A stretch of DNA of 64,000 bases, taken from contig OZ038508.1 in the NCBI GenBank assembly GCA_964036315.1, positions 42,826,935 to 42,890,934 on the forward strand, written 5' to 3'. This stretch comes from Acanthosepion esculentum (taxonomy: Eukaryota > Mollusca > Cephalopoda > Sepiida > Sepiidae). A program made the translations under genes and the position numbers. The notes under the pieces are model-generated. The model was not told where the DNA came from and searched no databases. It saw nothing but the letters and a program-made list of their open reading frames with translations. Position 1 is the first letter of the stretch; each line of letters opens with the position of its first letter. Below are positions 1 to 9,539 of the stretch, in pieces.

Positions 1-521
1 TAATTCTTTCATTTTCGTCCCAACTTTTTTTCATATTTCTTCCTATTACTTTCTGCTTTTTCTTTTATTTATTCTCTGGGTTTATTCTCTCTCTATTTCT
101 TACTCTCTACATCTGACAGAATGATGATCGAATCGGCCAAACTATCTCATTTTTAATCTCCATTTATTTCCTCGGCTCTATTTTCTATTCTTTCGTGCGT
201 AAATAACACTGGAGACAAACTTTACTTAACGGACCATGAATATTTATATATACAGTGTCGGAAGGCGAGCTTCACCTGAAACATTCAACCATGAGTGATG
301 AAGTGAGTTTTCTACGCTCGCATCCTAACGTCAAACACAACAGACCTCCAACGCATACAGGTCGGTGGAGAAAAGTTCTCGGCCCGACACACAAATATTA
401 ATAAATGGACAAACATATATTGGTCGGACCGAGAAGCTTTAAGCACCTCTCACCATGGAATAACAAACTCGTTTGAGAGTTTATCTTCCGCAACAGAGTA
501 GCTAAGGTATGACTAATACTC

Positions 522-525
<4 letters not shown>
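1..525. other. AT-rich stretch, no gene seen
   Basis: No open frame of convincing composition, no repeat match within the window and no RNA box motif is visible. The only short open frame on the minus strand runs into the adjacent TA/TG microsatellite, so its protein is mostly Thr-His and Tyr-Ile dipeptides and is not credible. Confidence 0.5.
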
Positions 526-609
<84 letters not shown>

Positions 610-610
610 T
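526..610. repeat. (TA)n-(TG)n compound microsatellite
   Basis: About 60 bp of TA repeats pass directly into about 22 bp of TG repeats. The same TA-then-TG order recurs at many places in the window. Confidence 0.95.
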
Positions 611-831
611 TTTATTAACTACTATTTTTATGGGAGTATGATGAAGATAATGACGTTGATAACAAACCTTCCCAATAAAAATATGCTTTATACGGCAGAA
701 ATACCTAATTAAAAACAACATTATTTCTGAAGGGATATTATCCTAAAATTAATTTTGAATACAATGAATATCTTCCTCCCCTGGTTATCAAGTTTTATAA
801 CTAAAACATGAATAAAAACATGAAAAACTAA

Positions 832-880
832 GCTTAGCCGACGCGTTTCGTTCTCTGGGGAACTTTATCACAGCAAATGT
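832..880 (-). ncRNA. Degenerate hammerhead-ribozyme-like motif (Penelope-like element remnant)
   Basis: Read on the minus strand, the order is: stem I 5' strand (872-879), an 8-nt core GUGAUAAA (864-871), stem II GUUC/GAAC closing a 6-nt loop (850-863), GAAA (846-849), then CGCGUC and a stem I 3' strand GGCUAAGC (832-839). Stem I pairs for three bases (one wobble), has a U-U mismatch, then two more pairs. The hammerhead core is normally the 7-nt CUGAUGA, so this copy has an extra base and substitutions and is probably inactive. Hammerheads are known in terminal repeats of Penelope-like elements. ACGCGU after GAA is self-complementary, which fits the dimer-type short stem III. A second copy is at 61841-61896. 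Confidence 0.4.
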
Positions 881-1080
881 GGGATTTATTTTGTTGCACG
901 TGTTTATATACATTAGCAAGAATGTCATTGGTTTATCAAGGCTTTTAAATTTGAGAACGTTCAGGAATACTCATCAGATGTTTGAAAGGCCAGTCAGAAC
1001 TTGGAGGACACAACGTGCCATAATTCAAAGTCTGGTAAGATATTTTATAGATACACTATCTGAAAATAATATATAACACA
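881..1080. repeat. Flank of the hammerhead-like repeat
   Basis: The first 100 bases or so resemble 61897-62000 in the same orientation relative to the hammerhead-like motif (shared GGATTTTATT-like start and CTCTTAAAT/GCTTTTAAATT segments). It is probably the 3' non-coding part of a decayed Penelope-like element read on the minus strand. A 65-codon frame here has no recognisable similarity. Confidence 0.35.
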
Positions 1081-1154
1081 AATTTAAAGGTATGCGATAT
1101 TTACAGGGAAAAATACTTAATGTCAAGGATAGAACGTAACTAAATATAAAAATG

Positions 1155-1245
1155 GGATACTGAGGTCAACAACGAGCGGCGACAGTGTTTGATGCTAGAA
1201 CGCAATCTTCAAGATTGCAAATATATTTGGTTATACGAAAAATAA
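1155..1245 (+). repeat. Dispersed repeat module X, copy 1
   Basis: It contains TGAGGTCAACAACGAGCG, then CGACAGTGTT, then a perfect 8-bp hairpin GCAATCTT-C-AAGATTGC at 1202-1218. Related segments lie at 8139-8215 (same strand), 17687-17735 and, more weakly, 6590-6648 (both opposite). In this copy and at 17.7 kb it sits next to a fold-back element, so the two may be parts of one mobile unit. Confidence 0.55.
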
Positions 1246-1295
1246 AAAGTGCCTTCTGTATCTGTCTATATTTTTGAGATGAGGTATTATGTACA

Positions 1296-1775
1296 CTATT
1301 TATATTATTCGGACTAATGCTCTAATCTTTATCACAACGTTTCGGTCGCTGTACGCTCCGGCCTTCTTCAGGTGGTTGGAATGTGAAACTGAATCCTTTA
1401 TTTCGCTGTTCTAGTTCCACGTGCCATGTCTAATGGATTTCAGTTATCTCATGTTAATTCCCTTCTCAAAGTTCTCCACCGCCTTAACCAGGTATTGAAC
1501 TCACTCTTTGGGTCCTGTCACTGGATTTAACTAACGCCTTTATCCACTGTTCCATGTGTCCTCAAAGTCACATAGCACAGTGGATTAAGGCAGTGGAGAA
1601 TTTTGAGAGGGAATCTAACCGGATATAACTGATTTCCATTAGACATGGCACGTGGAACTAGAACAGTCATAAAATAAAGGGTTCAGTTTGACATTCCAGC
1701 TACCCGAAGAAGGCCGGAGCGTACAACAGCCGAAACGTTGGGATAACGATGAGGACAATAGTCCGAATAACGTAA
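1296..1775. mobile_element. Fold-back element with roughly 190-bp inverted arms
   Basis: The left arm (about 1300-1495) and right arm (about 1585-1772) are imperfect reverse complements. Both carry a GTCC/GGAC edge, an ACGTTTCGG block, TACGCTCCGGCCTTCTTC, a TTCCACGTGCCATGTCTAATGG-like block (shortened here) and a CTCCACYGCCTTAA block. The roughly 90-bp centre is itself partly palindromic. No coding sequence is visible. The arms read CTGAAGAAGGCCGG...CGAAACG on one strand, which resembles ends of Penelope-like elements. A shorter relative lies at 17790-18068. Confidence 0.8.
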
Positions 1776-2805
1776 AATGTGCCTTCTATATTAAATAAGC
1801 CAACTCTCTTACCATAATACAAAAACAAAATAAGTGAAATTCTACTTCACTGTGTCGGTATTCTACTCCCGTTTGGTTATCGTTGATATTCAAACAATGA
1901 AGTGAGAAGAAAATGTGTGTGATGTTGGCATTTTACTTCAAAATGAGTATCGGACATTACGCCTGCAACCAAAATACAAATAAATAATTTTTCGAAAGCC
2001 TAGTACCTGTATGCAAGAATAAATGACTAAGCGTTAGCTCAAAGAATATCGTATGCCTGGATGTCAGCAAAAGACACGATGCAAATTGTAAGGTATGTAT
2101 TAGAGTCAATTAGAATCAGTGTAATGCTTTGTATAGCAACAGACTGCTGTAGATAAGGTGTTATAGGTAGGACACAGAAATCCAAAAGTCCATAGAAATA
2201 CCGAAAGATCTTTTCCATAAACTAAGTCACATAATAAAAGGAAAAAAATAATACGTGAAAAGAAATTCAAGCAAACAGAAGGTGGTCATCTTTATTGTGG
2301 ATAGTGTAAATTCCGAGATAGTCAAACATACGGAAGGTTTTTCGTAAATATTGTCACCAACTGAGCATCATTTCGGAAAGTGTGTCCGATTCTATTCTAG
2401 ATTTTTCCACTATTATAATCAAATCTGTTATTAGTATTGTGATTAAGTTCTAAATTGAATTGCTGGGCATTTATACTTCGGAATCGACTATTTAATATAT
2501 ATATATCATCAAGAATTGAAATTAGCACACTTTCAATACATTGTATCCTTAGTTAATCTTTTCTGTTCTGGCAAGTGAACATGTGAAGACGTGGTATTCA
2601 AAAATGGTGAATGCGATAAAGTACAAAACATACGCTTTCATTATGGCTTATGGAAGATAAGAGCACTCATATATTCACCTTTTTAGATTTAAATATGTTT
2701 CAGAAACTAGGAAGATCGTGTGGGATATACGAGAGGTTAAATAAATTCTTAAAAAATGTTGTTTATCCTTAACCAAACTTGTATAAATTTAAGATTTATG
2801 TCCAA
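1776..2805. other. AT-rich stretch, no gene seen
   Basis: Frequent stops in all frames and no match to the repeat families recognised elsewhere in the window. A short TA run is near 2498. Confidence 0.5.
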
Positions 2806-2842
<37 letters not shown>

Positions 2843-2862
2843 ATTATATACACACACACAAA
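2806..2862. repeat. (CA)n microsatellite
   Basis: CA repeats interrupted once by a short AT-rich segment, lying immediately upstream of the RT fragment at 2871. Confidence 0.95.
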
Positions 2863-2865
2863 ATG

Positions 2866-3357
2866 ATAAGGTGTCCAATACTAATTTTTTCACAAAATGC
2901 AACTTTCGAGAAATTAAAGCTTTCCTGATGCAGTCACAACTTTGTTGGGCTGGTTATGTTACAAGGATGTGTGAGGACAAAATACCTAAGGCCCTCATGC
3001 ATAGCCGTTTTGACAGTGGACAAAGGAATTCTGGACGGCAGTTGGTCAGGTATAAGCTAAAGGGTAACCTCTCAGCTGTCAACGTGGCATCATCCTAACT
3101 CCGAGCATGTTGCCCTGGATAGAAATAAGTGGAGATATTTATGTCAGTGGTATTAGAAAGTTTGAAATCAGTCGTACTGAGCTTTTGAGCGACAAAAGAA
3201 AACGTTGAAAAGGCTTAGCAAATATTCCTGTTTGATATGTCCAGAGATCCTCGCTGTTCCACAATGTGAAATAGTATGCAGGTCACTATTAAGACTGCAG
3301 TGTCCCATACGACACAAAGACTAAATGAAATTGTCGGATCATCATACATCGACCGGA
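2866..3357 (+). pseudogene. Non-LTR retrotransposon RT C-terminal fragment (RTE-like)
   Basis: The first 75 codons contain a QSQLCWAGYVTRM block, then KIPKAL and a GQRNSGRQLVRYK segment. This is the pattern found after the polymerase domain of many animal non-LTR reverse transcriptases (an RxxLRWxGHVxRM-type motif followed by a Gly/Arg-rich stretch). A stop near 3096 ends the frame. Homology appears to continue in shifted frames through an ALDRNKWR-like block to a possible Cys-rich knuckle ending about 3355. The polymerase domain is absent, so the copy is truncated at its 5' side. Clade assignment is inference. It is not a host gene. Confidence 0.65.
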
Positions 3358-3394
3358 CACACACACTTATATTTATAATATAATATATTTATAT

Positions 3395-3740
3395 TGCATA
3401 AATTAGACAAAAATGAAAATAACACTGATATCTCATTTTAAGCGATGTATTTAGCAAAATGACATAGAAATAGCTTGAAATACGAAAGAGTAAATTCATT
3501 CAATAAAAATCACCATTGGCTTCGGCCACGGCCTCAATAAGACTTCGGCATCTCCTGTGACTATTCTGGACGGGCTCCTGGATTAAGATTGTGAATGCTG
3601 TCATATTATTTACTTTCAGTTCGTCTTTGGAGTTGCAAATAGTTTTTTGGCCTCTGGCTCAACTACCCCCACTCATAATAATCAAGAGAGTTGCAGTCTG
3701 GGGAGTTAGGTGGGCAGATGTAAAGGGTGATACAAATTAA
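3395..3740 (-). pseudogene. mariner-like transposase C-terminal remnant
   Basis: Read on the minus strand from about 3740, one frame gives CPPNSPDCNSLDYYEWG. This is the region around the third catalytic Asp of mariner-type transposases, which usually have an NSPDxNPxDYxxW pattern; the Asp is retained. A frameshift follows, then a Glu-Arg/Asn-Lys region and a long degraded tail. The sequence near 3415-3445 (ACACTGATATCTCATTTTAA) is also present at 11897-11920, inside the second copy of this family. Only the 3' third of the element survives. Confidence 0.65.
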
Positions 3741-3865
3741 AAAACAAAATAAAAAATATATACACAAAAAAAAAAACACACTGAACTCCTCTTTTGTTCT
3801 TGCTTCTATAACTGATAATCTTGTGAAATATCAAGTTTATAATATAAAATTATATATAAAGTTTT

Positions 3866-3965
3866 TGTAATCATTTCACCCCAAGCAAGGTGATAATGCC
3901 ACTAAAACGTAGGCGGTTTCTGGGATTGAAAGGGAATAAGAGAACGAATCGGGAACGCAATCATA
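3866..3965 (-). mobile_element. LINE A 3' tail, copy 1
   Basis: The end sequence CATTTCACCCCAAGCAAGGT, then GATAATGCCACTAA, matches the 3' termini of LINE A copies at 21262, 37018 and 42155 (same strand) and, inverted, those ending at 32892 and 39662. Only the non-coding tail remains. Confidence 0.65.
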
Positions 3966-4983
3966 CAAAGAGAACAAGGGATATCATGTACGTCAGTTCA
4001 AAATATAATACATATGAAAATGTAATAATGATCAGAGTAATAATTATATTCATAACAATACACGTTTGGATTTAATGTTTTTCGTGTATAGGTTCCTGTT
4101 TCATTTCTGGTCATAATGAATACAGAAAAATGTCTAAACGTTTACAGATTCAGAGCGCATTCAGTTAAATTATTAGTAATTTTCAAGAATTTGTTTTTGT
4201 TCCTATAATAAATGATGTCAGTAAATAGACGGTAAAAACGTTACGGAAAATCGACATTATTAATTTCTAGATACGGCCAGTACACTGTGGCCATATTTAT
4301 AATTAATACTAAAAGGTTTTTCTTTTAATAAAGGCTTCTGTCACTTTTAAACGTTTTCAATTGGAGGTGCATAATATATTCGTGTTCGAACCGGCTATCT
4401 AAACAATTGGGGATTCAATGAAACATGTATTAAAGAAGAATTGCTGCCCATTACATATATATATATATATATACGTGTGTGTGTATGGAAAAATAACAGT
4501 GGAGAAAATGATTAAATTACATTAACTGTTCAGAATGTCAAAGAAAAGGAGTTCATTTAGACAAAACCATCGATAAATTCATTCTTTTGTTTGATTTCTC
4601 GTCATCAAGATTTATGACTTGACGCTTGAATTATAGTTTCCCATGATCAGAAATTCAAACGAAGATGACGGAGAGGTATGGAAGAGGCGGTTATCGGATG
4701 TGGGACCGGTAGTGGCGAAAAATAACTGTGATTCCCGGGTGAAGATGGATTGCTAAACCGTGTTGATAAACAGCGACATCTGGTGGTGGCTTTCCGACAA
4801 CAACGGCGGTAATAATAGACACTAAACGGAAGCGTTAGGATTTCCGGCCGTGACGGATGTTTTATTACCGGACGCGATTCATTACAGAGGAATCTAATGG
4901 TAGACAAACGGGTAGAGGGAATATAAAGAAAACGATAAATCCAGGGTAGATTTCGATACAATATATTGGCTAATGTCAAGTAA

Positions 4984-5038
<55 letters not shown>

Positions 5039-5277
5039 GTGTATCAAAATACATTTACAAAATTCGGGGACGGGTTCCTTACACTAAACAAGGATAAAAG
5101 TCCACATAAACATATGTATGAAAATTTTTCGTTTTTGATTTATTAAGTTTAAAGAAAGATTATGGTAGATGCAGCTGTGTTGCCATAAGGATTAGGTTAT
5201 ATTTGTCATTCGTGTAAATATGTAGCTACTGTCTTCATCGGTTAACAATAACAGCATATTCATATCGAGAACAGGCG

Positions 5278-5283
<6 letters not shown>
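3966..5283. other. AT-rich stretch with microsatellites, no gene seen
   Basis: Contains short TA/TG runs at about 4456-4485 and a TA-CA run at 4985-5037. The segment 4640-4980 is less AT-rich than its surroundings, but its open minus-strand frame ends in the microsatellite and has no recognisable domain. Confidence 0.5.
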
Positions 5284-5335
<52 letters not shown>

Positions 5336-5338
5336 AAA
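5284..5338. repeat. (TA)n-(TG)n microsatellite
   Basis: TA repeats followed by TG repeats, ending just before the Tc1-type inverted repeat that starts near 5345. Confidence 0.95.
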
Positions 5339-5344
5339 ACGGGG

Positions 5345-6492
5345 TCATTTGTTCGTACACATACAAATTTTTAATTCTATTTCTAATTAATGAATACACA
5401 TACTTTTCATATACTTAACTGTACACAGATGCATAATAACTAAATATGGATAGAAAAAATAATTTAATAAAAACAAACCCAATTTATACATTTTAATGGG
5501 TGAAAAAGTATTCGTACAATGCAAATTTCAAATATTAAAACTTAAACTCTAGATTTTTCTAGTGGAATATTCTAAAATGTTCCAATAATTTTATCAGTAG
5601 TTATTTTAAAGTTACGAATACAAACAGAATATTCTGTAATTGATATTTGTGCAAGAGGGTTATCATCATAGCAAGAGGTAAACAATGGACAAATTCGCAA
5701 AAAGAACTGATTGTTAAGCTCTGGAAAGAAGGTAAAAGTTACAGGAAAATCTAGGACAACCTGAATATTTCATTTACTATAGTGATGCCTTCAAACAAAG
5801 AACACTGTTCCAACAGTGAAATTTGGTGGTAGCTGCATCATGTCTTGGGGATGTTTTTTTCTGCAAAGGTACTGGCAAAATATCAGTAATAGAGGGCAGA
5901 ATGAATGCTGCAGCATATCAAAATATTTTGGAAGAAAATTTAATGATTTCAGTTGAAAATCTTCAACTTCATCCTGATTGGATCTTCCAACAAAATAATG
6001 ATCCTAAGTACACTGCAAGATCTACGAAGAAATGGCTTACTGAATATAATGTAAATATCCTGAAATGACCAGGCCAATTGCCAGATTTAAACTCAATCGA
6101 CAATCTGTGGCGTCATTTAAAAATGTAAATCCAATCGAGAGCGCCAACAAACAACCCGAATCTGAATACTATATGTGACGAATGGAACAAAATACCAACT
6201 ACAATTTGCAAGTCATTGAGATCTACAAGTGGTTCGTAGCCTTAAAAGTGAATAATGGCTATTCTATATAATATTAAATGAAGATTATGTATTTTTTTGT
6301 ATTGAACGAATACATTTTTAGCCATTAAAATGGATAAATTGAATTTATTTTTAATGAAATAAATTTATTTTTTTCCTGTTTTCTGTGCGAATTTAGTTAT
6401 TATGCATCTGTGTAAAGTTCATCATATGAAAAGTACGTTTATTCATTCGGTGTAAATACAAATTAAATATTTGGATGTGTACGAATATTAGC
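5345..6492 (+). mobile_element. Tc1-type DNA transposon with long inverted repeats
   Basis: The ends are long imperfect inverted repeats of about 190 bp, roughly 5350-5540 and 6290-6487. Shared blocks are TTCGTACACAT, ACTTTTCATAT, ACACAGATGCATAATAACTA and ATTTTAATGG, found on opposite strands at the two ends. Between them lies a broken Tc1-family transposase. Both ends abut TA microsatellites (5284 and 6509), so the TA target duplication cannot be seen clearly. Confidence 0.8.
5684..6243 (+). pseudogene. Tc1-family transposase pseudogene
   Basis: The N-terminal helix-turn-helix region is nearly gone: about 60 bases from 5684 resemble a Trp-x-Asn-x-Gln-Lys-Glu-type start. A catalytic-core segment runs from 5815, beginning GGSCIMSWG in one frame and shifting within 40 bases. 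The second catalytic Asp should open the QDNDPKH-type motif, but the codon at 5994-5996 is AAT, giving QQNNDPKYTA. A TGA follows at 6066. The third acidic residue lies in LNSIDNLW with GAC at 6099-6101, where Tc1 proteins normally have Glu. A TAA follows soon after LKM. The copy cannot encode active transposase. Upstream sequence that should carry the first Asp is deleted. Confidence 0.8.
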
Positions 6493-6503
6493 TTCCCTCC
6501 ACG

Positions 6504-6508
<5 letters not shown>

Positions 6509-6563
<55 letters not shown>
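6509..6563. repeat. (TA)n-(TG)n microsatellite
   Basis: TA repeats passing into TG, flush against the right end of the Tc1 element. Confidence 0.95.
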
Positions 6564-6565
<2 letters not shown>

Positions 6566-6579
6566 TATATATATATATC

Positions 6580-6722
6580 AGGCGGCCTGATGATTGCATC
6601 CAGCATGAAGCAGCTTGTCGATTCTGAGTATTGACTTCAATGCTCACTTTTATATTTATATGTATATACGCTCTATCTGAAATATTGAGCACTTTATCCC
6701 ATAAATATAGCATACTTTAAAA
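6580..6722 (-). repeat. Dispersed repeat module X relative, copy 2
   Basis: On the minus strand it resembles the TGAGGTCAA...CGACA module at 1155 only loosely. It is followed toward 6720 by CCCATAAATATAGCATACTT, which matches the region next to the second fold-back at about 18095-18118. It ends at another TA/TG microsatellite. Confidence 0.4.
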
Positions 6723-6778
6723 CTATATATATAACGTGTGTGTGTGTGTGTGCGTGTGTGTGTGTGTGTGTGTATGTG
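6723..6778. repeat. TA then (TG)n microsatellite
   Basis: Short TA run followed by about 45 bp of TG with one CG interruption. Confidence 0.95.
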
Positions 6779-7199
6779 ATTGTTTTAAGTATACTGGATT
6801 TTCTGTCTGAGAGATATACGCACAGAGTTTGACAAATAAATATAGTGTTATTTTCAGCAACAACATTTTCAAAGATTGCAATAAAGCCACTGACTTTTTC
6901 GTTAGAAGTCGAACGACTTTACTAATATCTTCGTCAAAGAAACTACTGATACAAGACAAATTGCAACATTCTTCGTCCTTCTCTCATTATTAAACCAACA
7001 ATTCTACATAAATCTATTGTCATGCACGGCACGAGTACACTTCTATGATCATCACATTAGCATTTATAGACTGACGGCCTAGCAATGGAGTCGCCTCCCC
7101 TCTTGTCATTGGAGATCATGACTTTTCAGAAATTTTCTGTCTTTTGTAGCACTTAATAAATATTGTCTTTTTCTTATATCTCCTAAATTCTGTTGTGGA
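6779..7199. other. No gene seen
   Basis: Stops are frequent on both strands and no element was recognised. A 78-codon minus-strand frame reading out of the TG microsatellite is poly-His/Thr at its end and is not credible. Confidence 0.4.
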
Positions 7200-7570
7200 A
7201 TCCATTTACTGAAACTCGCTAGGTAGGTTATGCGTTGTTATCCTCTTTCCCACTTGCTTGAATGTGTACTATGAGTATCAAGTTTTCCAAGCCCTTTTTC
7301 CTCGACCTTTAAATCTTACTATTTAAAAGTGTAAATGTTCTTTGTTTCTATTTTCTCTAAATCTTCGTCGTTACTCATATGTTAGACCCACGGTATACTT
7401 AGCATTCTTCTGTAGAACCACATTTATGTTTCAAGTCTTTTCTTCATCTGTGAGATTTTCCAGAATTCACTGCCATATAGTAGAATTGATATTATGCAAC
7501 AGGTCACTACTTTTTTTGTTTCTAAGTAGATTTTCCTGTTTCTTTAGTAATTACTTCATGGCTCCCTTAG
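7200..7570 (-). pseudogene. LINE B reverse-transcriptase fragment, copy 1
   Basis: On the minus strand, bases near 7490-7450 encode a degraded version of the YxxSxLLYGSECW motif found at the end of the RT domain in several non-LTR families. Further downstream an EKGLGKLDTHS block matches the EEGLENLxxTG-type motif that follows FLGHIMR in the same proteins. Frameshifts separate them. Related fragments are at 13995, 16560, 34590, 40820 and 63480, all on the minus strand. Confidence 0.55.
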
Positions 7571-8138
7571 AAAACAAAATTTTAAACAATATTGTAGAAT
7601 CTATGAAAAGCGATCGATATATCGAAGTTAAGATTAATAAGAATTAATTTCATTCAGAGTCAGCATTGTATTCCTTCCTTCTCCATATAATTAAAAACAA
7701 TAATCAAAATTTCATGTCTGCCTTATTGAAAACATCAAAACATAAATAAAAAGTTACAAAGAACCTGACGTAAATTTTTGCTTCGCATATTATTTTATAC
7801 AGAACTGAGTAATATAAAATAAGTACGTATTAAGGCTAGTTTCATAAACCATGTTGTTGAGGGGAAATTAAAATATTTAAAGGATTTTAGTAAAAGTAAC
7901 ACAACTGAAAATATCTAGCCTAATTATTACCAATAACACAGGCCTTAAATATCACCCTTATGTAAAAACATATTTTATGAATTCACATGTTATTTGGGAA
8001 TTTGCCTCTCGGACATAAATAATAATAAAAACAACCAGTACAGCCGAATTGAACATATAATAAAAATGATAAAAATATAGTTTTAAGTTATGCTATATGT
8101 ATGGGTTAACGTGTTCAATATCAGGGTTAGAGCGTGTG
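7571..8138. other. AT-rich stretch, no gene seen
   Basis: No recognisable coding sequence or repeat-family match. Confidence 0.45.
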
Positions 8139-8225
8139 TGAACACTGAGGTCAACAACACCTAGTGATGACAGTGTTTCATACTTAAAAGCAGTCTTCAG
8201 CGCGTGGGCGAAAAACGTAGGTATT
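8139..8225 (+). repeat. Dispersed repeat module X, copy 3
   Basis: Contains CTGAGGTCAACAACACC then TGATGACAGTGTTTCATAC, matching the order seen at 1159-1195, then a CAGTCTTCA block comparable to GCAATCTTCA of copy 1. Confidence 0.55.
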
Positions 8226-8365
8226 ATACCAAAATGGATATGTTTGTATAAACAATATGTTATGTTTTTCATTAGTGTATACATACATTTGCACCACACT
8301 ATATATTATATATATATATATGCGGTACTTATTAGAAAGTGCTCAATATCAGTGATAGAACTAAC

Positions 8366-8416
8366 GTTCAGTTATATGGATACGAGTTAAAAACTCGTAT
8401 CCATACAACTGAATTG

Positions 8417-8462
<46 letters not shown>
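8366..8462. repeat. Near-perfect 23-bp hairpin followed by (TA)n
   Basis: Bases 8367-8389 and 8390-8413 are reverse complements with one mismatch (arm contains ATGGATACGAGTT). A TA microsatellite of about 44 bp starts 6 bases later. Confidence 0.85.
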
Positions 8463-8466
<4 letters not shown>

Positions 8467-8741
8467 AAGTACTCATATAAAAATTTACGCTAACAGATTT
8501 AATAAATCATTAACTTACTAACCACTCGTTGAATGACGCGATCCTCATGTTTAAAATTGTAAGATGGATTAAATGTTCTTTGTAGCATCCGATGTCGATC
8601 ATTTATATTACATTAAAATGGTCGTGCTATGAAAGTTAGCCAAGATTCAGCACGTAACCATTATTCGAGGATAATCTATCTTGTTTCGGTCTAATGCCAC
8701 TAGTACGGGGCACCCTGTTAAGACAGTCGTCACTTCTATGT

Positions 8742-9149
8742 CCTGGGTAAACTACATCTGCCTTCTGGCTATGACGATAAAATACAAGCAAGACCTCTGA
8801 TCAGGTGATTTTGAGGAGCGTGAAACCACCTCTTAATATCTGGTGTTCCAAGTTCCACCATGGTTCGTGGTGGTCCAACCTATGGACAAATATTTAACCC
8901 CTAAACTGGAGACAAAAGACTATGAAAGTGCATGAATAGGTTTTAATACCAGTAATATATTTTTCTAAAAAATGAATTTTAAAAATATATATACATTAGC
9001 AGTAATACATTTTTGCAAACAAAAAATACTAGCATCAATACATTTAAAAAATATATTACCAGCAATACATTTAAAAATATATATATATATATATTACCAG
9101 CAATACCTTTAAAAATATATATATATATATATTACCAGCAATACCTTTA

Positions 9150-9186
<37 letters not shown>

Positions 9187-9201
9187 CCAGCAATACCTTT
9201 A

Positions 9202-9232
<31 letters not shown>

Positions 9233-9249
9233 TACCAGCAATACCTTTA

Positions 9250-9286
<37 letters not shown>

Positions 9287-9389
9287 CCAGCAATACCTTT
9301 AAAAATATATATATATATATATATATTACCAGCAATACATTTAAAAATATATATATATATATATATATATATTACCAGCAATACATTTA

Positions 9390-9428
<39 letters not shown>

Positions 9429-9476
9429 TACCAGCAATACATTTAAAAATATATATATTACCAGCAATACAATTTT

Positions 9477-9539
<63 letters not shown>

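Noticed and set aside
4647..5054. 135-codon minus-strand frame
   Set aside because: The first 25 residues come from a microsatellite (VYIYIYI) and the rest, though Arg/Ser/Pro-rich, shows no domain.
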